The notes below the pieces were generated by a model. That model was not told the DNA's origin. It saw only the letters and a list, made by a program, of their open reading frames with translations, and did not search any database. From the NCBI GenBank assembly GCA_947442255.1, contig CANEVO010000057.1, positions 1-25,801 of the forward strand: a DNA stretch of 25,801 nucleotides, given 5' to 3'. Origin of the DNA: Opitutia bacterium. Lineage in GTDB: Bacteria; Verrucomicrobiota; Verrucomicrobiae; Opitutales; Opitutaceae. Of this stretch, positions 15,124-23,826 are shown piece by piece. Numbering within the stretch: the first letter of the stretch is position 1; each line of letters opens with the position of its first letter. Position numbers and translations under genes: made by a program.

Positions 15124-15963
15124 CTAAGCCGGGCGCTTTTCCGCGAGCCACACGGCGGCGGCCATGAGCGCGAAGCTGGCGCCGAGCGAAGCGAGATTCG
15201 TCCGTTCGCCAAAGACGAGCAGCGAAACGGAGACCATCAGCGGCACCTTGGCGTTGTTCATGACGGCGAGCCTCCCGACTCCCACCCGCGTGGCCCCGAT
15301 GTTCCAGAGGAAGAAACCGAGGCCGGAGGCGACGATGCCCAGGTAGGCGAGGGTCGCGAGGTGGGTGGCCGTGAGCGTGACGGTGACATCCCGGTTCAAC
15401 AACGCCACCACTGCCACCGCGAAGCCGCCCGCGCAGAGCAGCCAGAAGATATCGCGGTCGCGCAGTCCGGCGTGGCGGGCCCGCAACCGCTGGTAGAGGA
15501 CCTGGCCGACCGCGAAGGCGAGGTTGGAGAGCGTCACGAGCCCTAGGCCGGTGAGCGAAACGCTGAGCCGGCTCGACTTGACGAGCACCAGGGCAGCGCC
15601 GACGACCGCAAGCAGCGCAGCGAGGAGCGCGCGGGGTCGCAGCCGGCGCTCCAGCGCATCGGCGAAGAGCGTGACCAGGATGGGCGTCGTGAGGGTGAAC
15701 AGCGCGACCTCGTAGGCCTGCAGGTGGCGGAAGCTGGCGTTGTAGGCCAGGTACATGAGCCCGAACTGAATCGCCCCGATGGCCCCGAAGCCCGCGGCCG
15801 CGAGCGAGGCGAGGCCCTTCAGGCGTACGAAGGGTGCGAAGACCAGCAGCGCCAAGCCGAGCCGCGCGGCGGTGATGAACGCCGGGTCCAGCCCGCCGAG
15901 CCGCCCTTTGATCAGGCTGGGCGAAAAAGCGAAGATGACGGAAGCGAGGACGAGGTAGATCAT
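15124..15963 (-). CDS. EamA-family (DMT superfamily) transporter
   Basis: A 279-residue inner-membrane protein with about ten hydrophobic helices arranged as two EamA repeats (about 1-137 and 145-275). The first starts MIYLVLASVIFAFSPSLIKG and contains FITAARLGLALLVFAPF; the second has the typical LGIVASGLGFFLWNIGATRVGVGRLAVMNN block. Members export amino acids or other small metabolites, but the substrate cannot be read from sequence. I chose the ATG at 15963; an in-frame upstream start at 15993 would add ten residues before the first helix. It ends against the long hairpin and is transcribed toward the hydrolase gene. The 125-bp spacer upstream (15964-16088) holds only a low-complexity stretch (CACAGAGACACAGAG). 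Confidence 0.87.
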   Translation of the reverse strand: MIYLVLASVIFAFSPSLIKGRLGGLDPAFITAARLGLALLVFAPFVRLKGLASLAAAGFGAIGAIQFGLMYLAYNASFRHLQAYEVALFTLTTPILVTLFADALERRLRPRALLAALLAVVGAALVLVKSSRLSVSLTGLGLVTLSNLAFAVGQVLYQRLRARHAGLRDRDIFWLLCAGGFAVAVVALLNRDVTVTLTATHLATLAYLGIVASGLGFFLWNIGATRVGVGRLAVMNNAKVPLMVSVSLLVFGERTNLASLGASFALMAAAVWLAEKRPA

Positions 15964-16088
15964 GCTGGCGCTGCTTGGAGCCAAGCGAACCACAACGGCA
16001 CAGAGACACAGAGATCAGGGCAATGGCCGGAATGGGCCTTTGCGCCTTGGTGTCTTGGTGGTGAATCTGCCGTTGGAGCGATTTGGTT

Positions 16089-17783
16089 TCACACGCGGAA
16101 GATCGCGCCGAGCTTGCGGCCGAGCACGAGGCTAAGGCCCGCGATGGTGACGCCGAGAAAGAGCATGGCCCAGACGCCGAGCGCGCTGGCGATGAACTTC
16201 CCGTCCCCGAGCAACTGGAAGAGCTCCATGATGGCCTTGGTGATCGGGTAATAGAGCTGCTTCTGCGCGAGGATCAGCGAGTCGCTGACCTCAAGCATCG
16301 CGAATGCGAAAGCCAGCAGGCCGCCGGCAATCAGGTTGGCGGTGATGAGCGGCAGCGTGATCTTGTAGAGCGCCTTGAGCGGCGGCGCGCCGAGATTCTG
16401 GGCGGCCTCCTCGAGGGTCTCGCTGGTCTGCTGGAACCCGGCGGCGGCGGAGCGCACCACATAGGGAAGGCGCCGCACCGAATACGCGATGATGAGGAGG
16501 ATCGTGGGATCCCGGGTGGGATTGAGAAAGCTGAAGAACTTCCCGTCCTGCGACATCGCCAGATAACCGAAGGCCAGGACGAGCCCGGGCACGGCCAGTG
16601 GGAGCATCGCGAGGAAGTCGAGCACCTGCCGGCCCGCGACCTTCGAGCGCACGATGACGTACGCGATGGCCACGCCGAGCACCAGATCGACGAGCGTGGA
16701 GATGCTCGCGAAGCGCAGGCTGTTCGCGATCGACGAGACGGTGAGGTCGTGGCCGAGCGCGAGGTGGAGGTTATCCAGCGTATACGAGTGCGGCACCACC
16801 GTGCCGTACCAGTCCTGCGAGAACGCGACCAAGACCACGCCGAGGTGGGGCAGGACGGCGACGAACGTGACGCCGCCGAACAGCAGGGTGCAGAGCCACG
16901 CCCGGCCCCGCGGCAGGGCCCGCGCGCCGCCGGCCTGCGTAGCCTTCGCCATCATCGCGTAGCTCGTCCGGCCAAAGAGCGTCTTGCTCAGCGCATAGAT
17001 CGCGACCGAGCTGAAAAGCATCACCGCGACGAGCGCGAACGGGAATGGATTCGCGCCGATGTCCCGGAGGCCGTAGTAAATCTGGACGCTGGTGACGCGG
17101 TCGTAGTCGAAGATGAGCGGCGTCCCGAGCTCGGTGAACGCCCAGATGAACACGATCGTGCCGCCGGCGAACAGGCCGGGCCGAATCAGCGGCAGCGTGA
17201 TCTTCCAGAAACGCCGCAGCCCGGTGCAACCGAGGTTTTGCGCCGCCTCCTCCATGGCCGGGTCGATGTTCGCCAGCGCGGCGACGGCGTTGAGGTAGAT
17301 GATGGGGTAGAGCGAAAGTGCCTCCACCAGCGCGATGCCCCAGAACTGGTGGGCGGCGAACCAGTCGATCGTGGCGCCCGGCGCGAGCAGGTGGAGATGG
17401 TGCAGGAGCGCATTGAGCGCGCCGTATTGTCCGAAGATCTGCTTGATCCCGATCGCGCCGACGAACGGCGGCAGGATCATCGGGATGAGCACCAGCGAAC
17501 CGAGCAGTCCCTTGGCCGGAAAGATAAACCGGTCGCTGACGATGGCGAGCGGTAGCGCGATCAGCATCGCGAGGGTCGTCGAGGCGCAGGCCAGCAGCAG
17601 GGAATTGCGCAGGCCGCCCAGGTAGATCGGGTCCGCGAGCACGGCCGTGAGGTAGGCGAGAGTGAAGTGGCCGTCGGCGTCGATGAAGCCGCCCTTGAGG
17701 ATCTGAAGGACGGGCCAGATGAAGAAGGCCGCGAAAAACACCGCGGTGACGGCGAAGACCATGCGCGCGAACGAATGCGACAT
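16089..17783 (-). CDS. Fused two-domain ABC permease, Fe3+ (FbpB/SfuB) type
   Basis: A 564-residue inner-membrane permease in which two homologous six-helix domains are fused, as in FbpB/SfuB-type ferric iron importers and the related ThiP. Each half carries the EAA loop that contacts the ATPase: EEAAQNLGCTG at 178-188 and EEAAQNLGAPP at 458-468, each followed by a near-identical KITLPLI. The duplicated loops show internal duplication. I chose the ATG at 17783 because the first helix (VFAVTAVFFAAFFIWPVLQIL) follows at once; the frame is open upstream but shows no domain. No ATPase or periplasmic binding protein gene lies next to it, so partners must be encoded elsewhere. Its start is 94 bp from a divergent outer-membrane barrel gene. 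Iron is the usual substrate, but related permeases carry thiamine or other anions. Confidence 0.88.
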   Translation of the reverse strand: MSHSFARMVFAVTAVFFAAFFIWPVLQILKGGFIDADGHFTLAYLTAVLADPIYLGGLRNSLLLACASTTLAMLIALPLAIVSDRFIFPAKGLLGSLVLIPMILPPFVGAIGIKQIFGQYGALNALLHHLHLLAPGATIDWFAAHQFWGIALVEALSLYPIIYLNAVAALANIDPAMEEAAQNLGCTGLRRFWKITLPLIRPGLFAGGTIVFIWAFTELGTPLIFDYDRVTSVQIYYGLRDIGANPFPFALVAVMLFSSVAIYALSKTLFGRTSYAMMAKATQAGGARALPRGRAWLCTLLFGGVTFVAVLPHLGVVLVAFSQDWYGTVVPHSYTLDNLHLALGHDLTVSSIANSLRFASISTLVDLVLGVAIAYVIVRSKVAGRQVLDFLAMLPLAVPGLVLAFGYLAMSQDGKFFSFLNPTRDPTILLIIAYSVRRLPYVVRSAAAGFQQTSETLEEAAQNLGAPPLKALYKITLPLITANLIAGGLLAFAFAMLEVSDSLILAQKQLYYPITKAIMELFQLLGDGKFIASALGVWAMLFLGVTIAGLSLVLGRKLGAIFRV

Positions 17784-17877
17784 CGGCCGCAGTGTGGGAT
17801 CCGGGCGAAGTGCGCGGCAAGGGGGAAAGCGCCGTTTGAACTGGCGGGCGCGGCAGAATTGAGCCTTCACTCCCGCG

Positions 17878-18663
17878 ATGTTCGCTCCCGTGTCGTGCCG
17901 CGCGTGGCACCGGCTGGTTTTCTGGCTCCTGCTCGGTGCCCTGACGCGACTGGGAGCGCAGGTCACCGAGACGCCATCCACGATGGCTCCGGGCCGGTTC
18001 CTGCTGCGCGTGGACGCGATCACGATCGGGGTGGATAGCGATCACTCCTCGCCCAAGACGTACACCGCGCTCGGGCTGGCGTCGGCGCTGCTCTCGACCG
18101 GCGTGACCCGCGATCTCGACGTGCAGTTCGGCATGCAATTCTTCCTGCGGCAGACCTACCAGTATCAAGGCGCGAGCCGGACGAGCTCAGGCCGCGGCGA
18201 CACGACAATCCGGGCCAAGTATACGTTCTGGCGGGATCCGGCGCGGGGCGCCGCAATGGCGGTCATCCCTTATGTTAAATTGCCGAGCAACACGGGGGGC
18301 GTGGGCAACAATCACACCGAAGGCGGACTCATCGTGCCGTGGGCAATGAGCCTGGGCCACGGGACGGAAGTGGGAGCCATGGCCCAATGGGATGTCCTGC
18401 GGGATGCCTCCAATACCGGCTACGATTCGCGCTGGCTCGTGACGGCCTTCGCAAAGCAGCACCTGGTGGGGAGCCTCGGCGTTTACGCAGAGACCACGCT
18501 CGCCGTTTCCTCGGCGAGCCTGTCGAGTTTCACGGGTGGAATCGGTGGCGGTGCGACCCTCGACGTGTCGAAATACCTCCAATTCGACTACGGCTTGAGC
18601 CGCGGTTTGGGAAATCGCGCGACCGACTGGATCAACGTGCTGCGGGTTCGCTGGCAGTTTTGA
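17878..18663 (+). CDS. Outer-membrane beta-barrel, MetA-like (phenol degradation pathway type)
   Basis: A 261-residue exported protein with a signal peptide (about 1-28, LLLGALTRLGAQ), alternating amphipathic strands and a C-terminal aromatic residue in RVRWQF, all signs of an outer-membrane barrel. The block IPYVKLPSNTGGVGNNHTEG is shared with the barrel at 24573-25382 (VKLPTASGGLGNGKFEAE), and both end alike (LQFDYGLSRGLG against LQFDVGVNLGLS). This resembles the family labelled MetA pathway of phenol degradation, a label that says little about function. It is the first gene of a same-strand run with the Cys-rich protein, CzcC-like and CzcA-like genes, and is divergent from an iron-type permease, so a role in metal traffic is plausible but unproven. 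Confidence 0.75.
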   Translation: MFAPVSCRAWHRLVFWLLLGALTRLGAQVTETPSTMAPGRFLLRVDAITIGVDSDHSSPKTYTALGLASALLSTGVTRDLDVQFGMQFFLRQTYQYQGASRTSSGRGDTTIRAKYTFWRDPARGAAMAVIPYVKLPSNTGGVGNNHTEGGLIVPWAMSLGHGTEVGAMAQWDVLRDASNTGYDSRWLVTAFAKQHLVGSLGVYAETTLAVSSASLSSFTGGIGGGATLDVSKYLQFDYGLSRGLGNRATDWINVLRVRWQF

Positions 18664-18713
18664 GGTTGAGTCCGCGTTGACAGCCATCGTCCGGAACGCT
18701 GCAACTGTGGCCA

Positions 18714-19088
18714 ATGCGTTGGTTTCGTAACCTCACGGCGCTCGTGCTCATGGTGCTATGGCTCCCTGCCACGCAGCACTGTGATTTGGAGGCCGCAGGG
18801 ATCCTGTCCGACGCCGGTTGCTGCTCAGCGGAGGAGGGCTGTGCCCAAGACGACTGTGTCATGGTCGAGAGCGGCCATTACAAGTCGGGCGTGGGGATGC
18901 TGAAATTGCCGCCGCCCATCTGGACGATTCTGACGGGTTACGTACCGCCGGCCGCCTCGCTGCTGGCGATGATGGAAGACTCCTCGTTCCGTGCCGGGGC
19001 CGTGCCCTTGGCCGGCGAAGGCTGGTTGCTGCCGTGGCGGTTTGCGCGGCGGGCTGCACCTCTTCCGGGGGCGCCCTCGCTGGGTTGA
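18714..19088 (+). CDS. Small exported Cys-rich protein before the RND genes; unknown family
   Basis: A 124-residue protein that I do not assign to a named family. It has a signal-like N-terminus (about 1-20, LTALVLMVLWLPAT), then a Cys/His/acid-rich stretch: His22, Cys23, Cys36, Cys37, Cys43, Cys48 and His55, with DLEAAG, SAEEG and AQDDC between. A short hydrophobic segment (about 70-87) follows. Five Cys and two His in 34 residues suggest either metal binding in the periplasm or disulphides. It begins 50 bp after the barrel gene and ends 106 bp before the CzcC-like gene on the same strand, so it likely belongs to the same metal-efflux unit. TTGACA at 18677-18682 could be a -35 element, but no convincing -10 follows. 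Confidence 0.6.
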   Translation: MRWFRNLTALVLMVLWLPATQHCDLEAAGILSDAGCCSAEEGCAQDDCVMVESGHYKSGVGMLKLPPPIWTILTGYVPPAASLLAMMEDSSFRAGAVPLAGEGWLLPWRFARRAAPLPGAPSLG

Positions 19089-19194
19089 CGGTCGTTTGCG
19101 CACGGGCCTTGGCCCGTCGCCTGGCCTGCCCGCGTCGACCGCGGGAGGCGTTCGTGTCTGTTCGAACCTTTGTCCGATTCCGCCTGTTGATCCC

Positions 19195-20484
19195 ATGAAT
19201 TCACTTTCTTCTTCCGTTCCCCTTGTTGGCCTGCTCGCCGGGTTTGTCCTGGCCGCGACCGCGGCCCCGGCCGCCGAAGTCGTGCCCTCGATTTCGCTGC
19301 CGGATCTCGTCGTCGCGGTCACGACGGGCAACCCCGAGCTGAAATTCTACGAGGCCGAGGTGGCCGCCGCGCGGGGTGGCCGACAGCAGGCCGGCAGCCG
19401 CGGGGACACCGAGGTGGCGCTCGAGTTCGGCCGCAAACGCGTCCGCGATGCGGCCGGTGGCGTGGCGGCCGAGGGTGGGGCGTGGTCGGTTTCCGTGCTG
19501 CAGACCTTCGATTGGCCCGGCCGGCTCGCACTGCGCAAGGCGCTCGCGAATCAGCAGGTGACGCTCGCGGAACTCGGACTCGAACGGTTCCGCAGCGCGC
19601 TCGCGGGCCGGGCCCGTTTGCTGGGTTATGGCCTCTATGCGGCGCAGGCCCGCGCCGATGCCATTGCGGAAGTCGCGGGGCGGTTCGCCGCGCTGAAGGA
19701 GACCTTGTTGGCGCGCGACCCGGCCGGAATTACCCCGTTGCTCGAGATTCGGGTGATCGAGGCCAACGAGCTGGCGATTCAGCGCCGGGCGACGGAGGCG
19801 CAGCTCGCGGTGGCGGCTGCGCTCGTTGAGTTGAACCAGTTGCGCGGGGCGGCGGCGGAGGCTCCGCTCCGGGTCGCCGCGACGCGATCGAACCTCGGCG
19901 AACTTCCAGCGGTGGAGGCGCTGCTGACAGCGGCGTATGAGAATAATTTTGAATTTCGGCTCCGTCGGGCCGAGCTGGAACAACAGGGTTTTGCCGTTCA
20001 GCTCGCCCGGCACGAACGCCGGCCCGCCATCACGGCCGGACCGACCGTCAGCGGCGACAACGCTGGCGGGGGTGAAAGTTTTGTCGGCTTCAGTCTCAGC
20101 CTGCCGGTGGCGCCGGCGGCGCGGAGTCGGGGTGCGGTGGAAGCCGCGGAGGCCCGGCGGCGTCAGGCGGAAATCTCGCTGACTCTGGCCCAGCGTGAAC
20201 TGGAAAAGGGCGTGCGGCTGGCCCGGCTGGCCTTTGACACGCATCTGGCGGAGGTGCGGCGCTGGGCCCCTGATTCCGTGGGGCGTTTCCGGGAGGCAGC
20301 GGAACTGGCGGATCGCCACTACCGGCTCGCCGCGGTCCCGATCGGGACGTACGTCGAACTGCAGCAGTCCTATATCACCGCCATCGAGGCGCTGCTCGAC
20401 ACCGAGCGCGATGCCCTCGAGGCCCGGTTGCAGCTGCGCGACCTGACCGGCCTCGCTTTGGAGCTGGCGGAGGCGAAGCCATGA
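19195..20484 (+). CDS. CzcC/TolC-type outer membrane efflux protein
   Basis: A 429-residue outer-membrane factor of the TolC superfamily, CzcC branch, which would form the exit duct for an RND pump. A signal peptide (about 1-27, LAATAAPAA/EV) is followed by two related halves of long amphipathic helices, as in other members. Examples are NPELKFYEAEVAAARGG at about 45-61 and the second-half text ENNFEFRLRRAELEQQ, then LSLPVAPAARSRGAVEAAEARR near 300. The C-terminal block SYITAIEALLDTERDALEARLQLRDLTG is typical. I chose the ATG at 19195 because it begins the signal peptide. Its TGA overlaps the ATG of the pump gene by 4 bp (ATGA), so the two are translationally coupled. Confidence 0.9.
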   Translation: MNSLSSSVPLVGLLAGFVLAATAAPAAEVVPSISLPDLVVAVTTGNPELKFYEAEVAAARGGRQQAGSRGDTEVALEFGRKRVRDAAGGVAAEGGAWSVSVLQTFDWPGRLALRKALANQQVTLAELGLERFRSALAGRARLLGYGLYAAQARADAIAEVAGRFAALKETLLARDPAGITPLLEIRVIEANELAIQRRATEAQLAVAAALVELNQLRGAAAEAPLRVAATRSNLGELPAVEALLTAAYENNFEFRLRRAELEQQGFAVQLARHERRPAITAGPTVSGDNAGGGESFVGFSLSLPVAPAARSRGAVEAAEARRRQAEISLTLAQRELEKGVRLARLAFDTHLAEVRRWAPDSVGRFREAAELADRHYRLAAVPIGTYVELQQSYITAIEALLDTERDALEARLQLRDLTGLALELAEAKP

Positions 20485-23400
20485 TCGATCGGATTCTCGA
20501 ATTCGCGCTCCGGCAGCGCGCGGTGATTCTGCTCTTCACGGTGGCGTTGCTCGGGGCTGGTTTATGGTCGGCCTTGAACCTGCCGATCGATGCGGTGCCG
20601 GACATCACCGGCGTGCAGGTGCAGGTCAACACCGAGGTGACGGCGCTGGCGGCGGAGGAATCCGAGAAGCTGGTGACCCAGCCGATCGAACTCGAGCTGG
20701 CCGGGTTGGCCGGCGTCGAGGAAATGCGATCGATCACCAAATTTGGGCTTTCGCAGGTGACGCTCCAGTTCAAGGACGGCACGGACATCTATCGCGCACG
20801 GCAACTCGTGGCCGAGCGGCTGCAGGGCGTCCTCGACCGGCTGCCGCCGGGCGTGCAGCCGAAACTCGCGCCGATCAGCACCGGGCTGGGGGAAATCCTG
20901 TACTTCAGCGTGAACTATCGCGCGGACGCCAAGGACAAGCCCGCGACCGAACTCGAGCAGCTCATCGCTCTGAGCGAGATTCAGGAATACCTCATCAAGC
21001 CGTTGCTGCGCACCGTGCCCGGGATTGCCGACATCAACGGCACGGGCGGTTACGAAAAGCAGTTCGTCATCGAACCGAAGCCGGAGGCCCTCGCCGCAGT
21101 GAACCTGACCTTCAGCGAGCTGGCCGGTTTGGTCTCCCAGAATGTCGAGAACGCCGGCGGCGGGATCATCAATCGCGGCGGACAGCAGCTGACCATCCGG
21201 GCGGTGAGCCGGGTTCAGACGGCCGACGATCTCGGGAACCTGCCGATCAAATTCGGCGCCGGCGTCGCGCCGTTGCTGGTGCGCGATGTGGCCGAGGTGA
21301 AGATCGGCAGCAAGTTCCGGACGGGCGCGGCGACGCTCGACGGGAAGGAGACGGTCATCGGTACTACCCTGATGTTGGCGGGAGCGAACAGCCGCGAGGT
21401 GGCGGAGCGGGTTAAAATCCGGCTCGCGGAAATCCAGGCCGAGCTGCCTGAGGGGGTGGAAATCCAGATCCAGTATGATCGCTCCGAACTCATCGGGCGC
21501 ACGATTCGAACCGTCGAAAAGAACTTGCTCGAAGGCGCCGTGCTCGTGGTGGCCGTACTGCTGCTGCTGCTGGGAAACTGGCGGGCCGCCTTGATCGTGT
21601 CGGCGGCGATTCCGCTGTCGTTCCTGTTCGCGCTGACGGGCATGCGGGAATTCGGAATCTCCGGTAATTTGATGAGTCTCGGGGCGGTGGACTTCGGCCT
21701 CATCATCGATGGGGCGGTGGTGATGGTCGAAAACATCGTCCGCCAACTCGGGACCAGGCAGCACCAACTCGGCCGGGTGCTGTCGGCGGAGGAACGCAAC
21801 CGCGTCGTGTTGGCGGCGAGCAAACAGGTCGGTTCACCCATGGTCTTCGGCGTGCTGATCATCACCGTGGTTTATATCCCGATACTCGCGCTCACGGGCA
21901 TCGAGGGGAAAATGTTTCATCCGATGGCGCTGACGGTGATGCTCGCTCTCGGCGGGGCGCTCGTGCTGGCGGTGACCCTGATGCCGGTGCTCTGTTCGCT
22001 GCTGCTGCGGGGCAGGGTGGCGGAGGGCGACAATGCCTTCATGCGCGTCGCCAAGCGGATGTACGCGCCTCTCCTTCAGGGGGCCCTGCGCTGGCGCTGG
22101 CTCGTCGTCGGTCCGGCGGTCGCGCTGTTCGCCGGATCGCTCTGGCTCTTCCAGCACCTCGGGGCGGAATTCGTGCCCAAGCTCGATGAAGGCTCGATCA
22201 CGGCCATGCTCTACAAGCCCGTCGGGATGAGCATGGAGGAGTCGCTGCGGACCGACATCGAGGTGGGCAACCGGCTGCGGGCCGAGTTTCCCGAAATCAC
22301 CCGTGTCTTCACGCGGATTGGTACGAGCGAGATCGCCTCCGATCCGATGCCGCCCAACGAGAGCGACGTTTATATCTCCTACAAGCCGGCCGCGGAATGG
22401 CCCGCCACCCCTGGCCGGCCCACGACGAAGGCCGAGCTGATCGAGCGGATTGCGGCGGCGTTGAAGCAGATCAACCCCGACTACGATCTGCTGTTCGCGC
22501 AGCCAATTGAAATGCGGTTCAACGAAATGCTCGAGGGCACCAAGGCCGAGCTGGCCGTGAAGGTCTTCGGGCCCGACTACGATGTCCTCGAGCCGCTGGC
22601 CGAGCAGATCAAGGGCATCCTGGAACGGACGCCGGGCGTGGCCGAGGTGGAATTCGAGACGGAGGGCCGGACGCCGCAGCTGCAGATCACCGTGAAGCGG
22701 GACGTGCTCCGGCGTCACAACGTCCAGGCCGCCGAGGTCAACCGGGCAGTCTCGGCGGCGCTGGCCGGCCAGGAGGTCGGCGCGATTGTCGAAGGCAACC
22801 GACGTTACGACGTGGTCGTCCGGATGCCCGAGGAACTCCGGGCCAACGACGGCGAAATCCGGAAACTGCCGCTGCGGGTGGGGGAGGCCGGACTTATCCC
22901 GTTGGGCCAGGCAGTGGACTTTGCCACGATCCAGACGGTCGAGCCGATCCAGCGCGACGATGGGCATCGGCGCGCGGCCCTGATGGTCAACCTGGCGACG
23001 CGAGACATTGAAGGCTTCGTGCGCACCGCCGCCGCCACCGTCAACGCGGAGGTGAAACTGCCGGCGGGTTACCTCGTCCAGTTTGGCGGGCAGTATGAGA
23101 ATTTGCAGGCGGCGCGGGCGCGGCTGGCGGTGGTCGTACCCGCTGCGCTGCTGTTGATCTTCGTCCTGATCTTCATGGCCTTCGGATCGCTCCGGCAGGC
23201 CCTGCTCGTCTACTCCGGCGTCCCGCTGGCCGTGACCGGCGGCGTGGCGGCGCTGTGGTGGCGGGACATGCCGTTCAGCATCACCGCGGCCGTGGGCTTC
23301 ATCGCGCTGACCGGTGTCGCGGTCCTCAACGGGGTCGTGCTCGTAAGCTATTTCAACCAACTGCGGGAGGAGGGGCGGTCGATGATGGAGGCCGTGGTCG

Positions 23401-23615
23401 AGGGCTCGCTCACGCGCCTCCGGCCGGTGCTCATGACGGCGGCCGTCGCGAGTCTCGGCTTCGTGCCGATGGCGATCGCGACCGGGGCGGGCGCCGAGGT
23501 GCAGCGACCGCTGGCCACTGTCGTCATCGGCGGAATCGTGAGTTCGACTCTCCTCACGCTGCTCGTGCTGCCCGTGCTGTACGCGTGGGGCGAGAAGCGG
23601 AAGAACGGATCGTAG
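20481..23615 (+). CDS. CzcA-type heavy-metal RND efflux pump
   Basis: A 1044-residue proton-driven inner-membrane pump of the heavy-metal-efflux RND group. The N-terminal block LPIDAVPDITGVQVQVNTE is diagnostic. The helix-4 motif reads AVDFGLIIDGAVVMVENI (402-419) with Asp404, Asp410 and Glu417, the DFG-x3-DGAVVxVEN form of pumps for divalent ions (Co, Zn, Cd, Ni); the CusA form for Cu/Ag differs here. Twelve helices and two large periplasmic loops are in the usual places, with QPIEMRFNEMLEGTKAE in the second loop. Length is normal. A GGAGG at 20469-20473 precedes the start by 7 nt. No periplasmic adaptor (CzcB) gene lies before, between or after the pair, which is unusual for this family. 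Confidence 0.95.
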   Translation: MIDRILEFALRQRAVILLFTVALLGAGLWSALNLPIDAVPDITGVQVQVNTEVTALAAEESEKLVTQPIELELAGLAGVEEMRSITKFGLSQVTLQFKDGTDIYRARQLVAERLQGVLDRLPPGVQPKLAPISTGLGEILYFSVNYRADAKDKPATELEQLIALSEIQEYLIKPLLRTVPGIADINGTGGYEKQFVIEPKPEALAAVNLTFSELAGLVSQNVENAGGGIINRGGQQLTIRAVSRVQTADDLGNLPIKFGAGVAPLLVRDVAEVKIGSKFRTGAATLDGKETVIGTTLMLAGANSREVAERVKIRLAEIQAELPEGVEIQIQYDRSELIGRTIRTVEKNLLEGAVLVVAVLLLLLGNWRAALIVSAAIPLSFLFALTGMREFGISGNLMSLGAVDFGLIIDGAVVMVENIVRQLGTRQHQLGRVLSAEERNRVVLAASKQVGSPMVFGVLIITVVYIPILALTGIEGKMFHPMALTVMLALGGALVLAVTLMPVLCSLLLRGRVAEGDNAFMRVAKRMYAPLLQGALRWRWLVVGPAVALFAGSLWLFQHLGAEFVPKLDEGSITAMLYKPVGMSMEESLRTDIEVGNRLRAEFPEITRVFTRIGTSEIASDPMPPNESDVYISYKPAAEWPATPGRPTTKAELIERIAAALKQINPDYDLLFAQPIEMRFNEMLEGTKAELAVKVFGPDYDVLEPLAEQIKGILERTPGVAEVEFETEGRTPQLQITVKRDVLRRHNVQAAEVNRAVSAALAGQEVGAIVEGNRRYDVVVRMPEELRANDGEIRKLPLRVGEAGLIPLGQAVDFATIQTVEPIQRDDGHRRAALMVNLATRDIEGFVRTAAATVNAEVKLPAGYLVQFGGQYENLQAARARLAVVVPAALLLIFVLIFMAFGSLRQALLVYSGVPLAVTGGVAALWWRDMPFSITAAVGFIALTGVAVLNGVVLVSYFNQLREEGRSMMEAVVEGSLTRLRPVLMTAAVASLGFVPMAIATGAGAEVQRPLATVVIGGIVSSTLLTLLVLPVLYAWGEKRKNGS

Positions 23616-23718
23616 ACGGTGCGCGGACGCGTGACGTCCCATGCTCGCTGGCCGCTCGACCATATCTTTCACGGCCATGCTTTCACGCTGGTGGCGTTGC
23701 GCCGGCTGCCGGCCCATC

Positions 23719-23735
23719 GTAACGTAATACGTTAC
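23719..23735. promoter_or_regulatory. Perfect 17-nt palindrome in the czcA-mntR convergent gap
   Basis: GTAACGTA and TACGTTAC are perfect reverse complements around a single A. The form is that of a dimeric repressor site. It is odd because both flanking genes end here: the RND gene stops at 23615 and the regulator gene at 23827. No start codon with a convincing gene follows it on either strand. No regulator can be named from this sequence. Confidence 0.45.
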
Positions 23736-23800
23736 ACACCACCAAGGGCAGTGGACCAGGTGCGGAGCGCTCTGCTCCAGCTTTGCCGCCAGGGGCAGAT

Positions 23801-23816
23801 CGCACGAGAGCGTGCG
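23801..23816. terminator. Small GC-rich hairpin before the regulator stop codon
   Basis: CGCACG and CGTGCG pair perfectly around AGAG, 10 bp past the regulator's stop codon on the minus strand. A 5-bp stem (GGAGC with GCTCC) lies close by at about 23764-23778. There is no T-tract, so a terminator role is tentative. The rest of the 211-bp gap contains only the palindrome listed separately. Confidence 0.35.
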
Positions 23817-23826
23817 GCCCCGGCGG

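Noticed and set aside
15999..16060. CACAGAGACACAGAG and CTTTGCGCCTTGGTGTCTTGG stretch before the EamA gene
   Set aside because: It looks like a dispersed low-complexity spacer repeat, but the two halves pair poorly and no second copy is in the window.
16083..17555. Long plus-strand open frame opposite the iron-type permease gene
   Set aside because: Its product is Arg/Glu/Asp/His-rich without any domain, and the opposite strand encodes a clear permease. This is the usual antisense shadow in GC-rich DNA.
18677..18705. TTGACA at 18677-18682 as a promoter for the Cys-rich gene
   Set aside because: No acceptable -10 lies 16-18 bp downstream (TGCAAC at best). It is a -35 match only and was not listed as a feature.
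21834..23717. 627-codon minus-strand open frame opposite the RND pump gene
   Set aside because: Composition is His/Arg/Asp-rich with no recognisable motif; the plus strand encodes an intact RND pump over the same bases.
23616..23826. A missing czcB gene or fragment after the pump gene
   Set aside because: The 211-bp gap shows no adaptor-like text in any frame, and the next gene is on the opposite strand.
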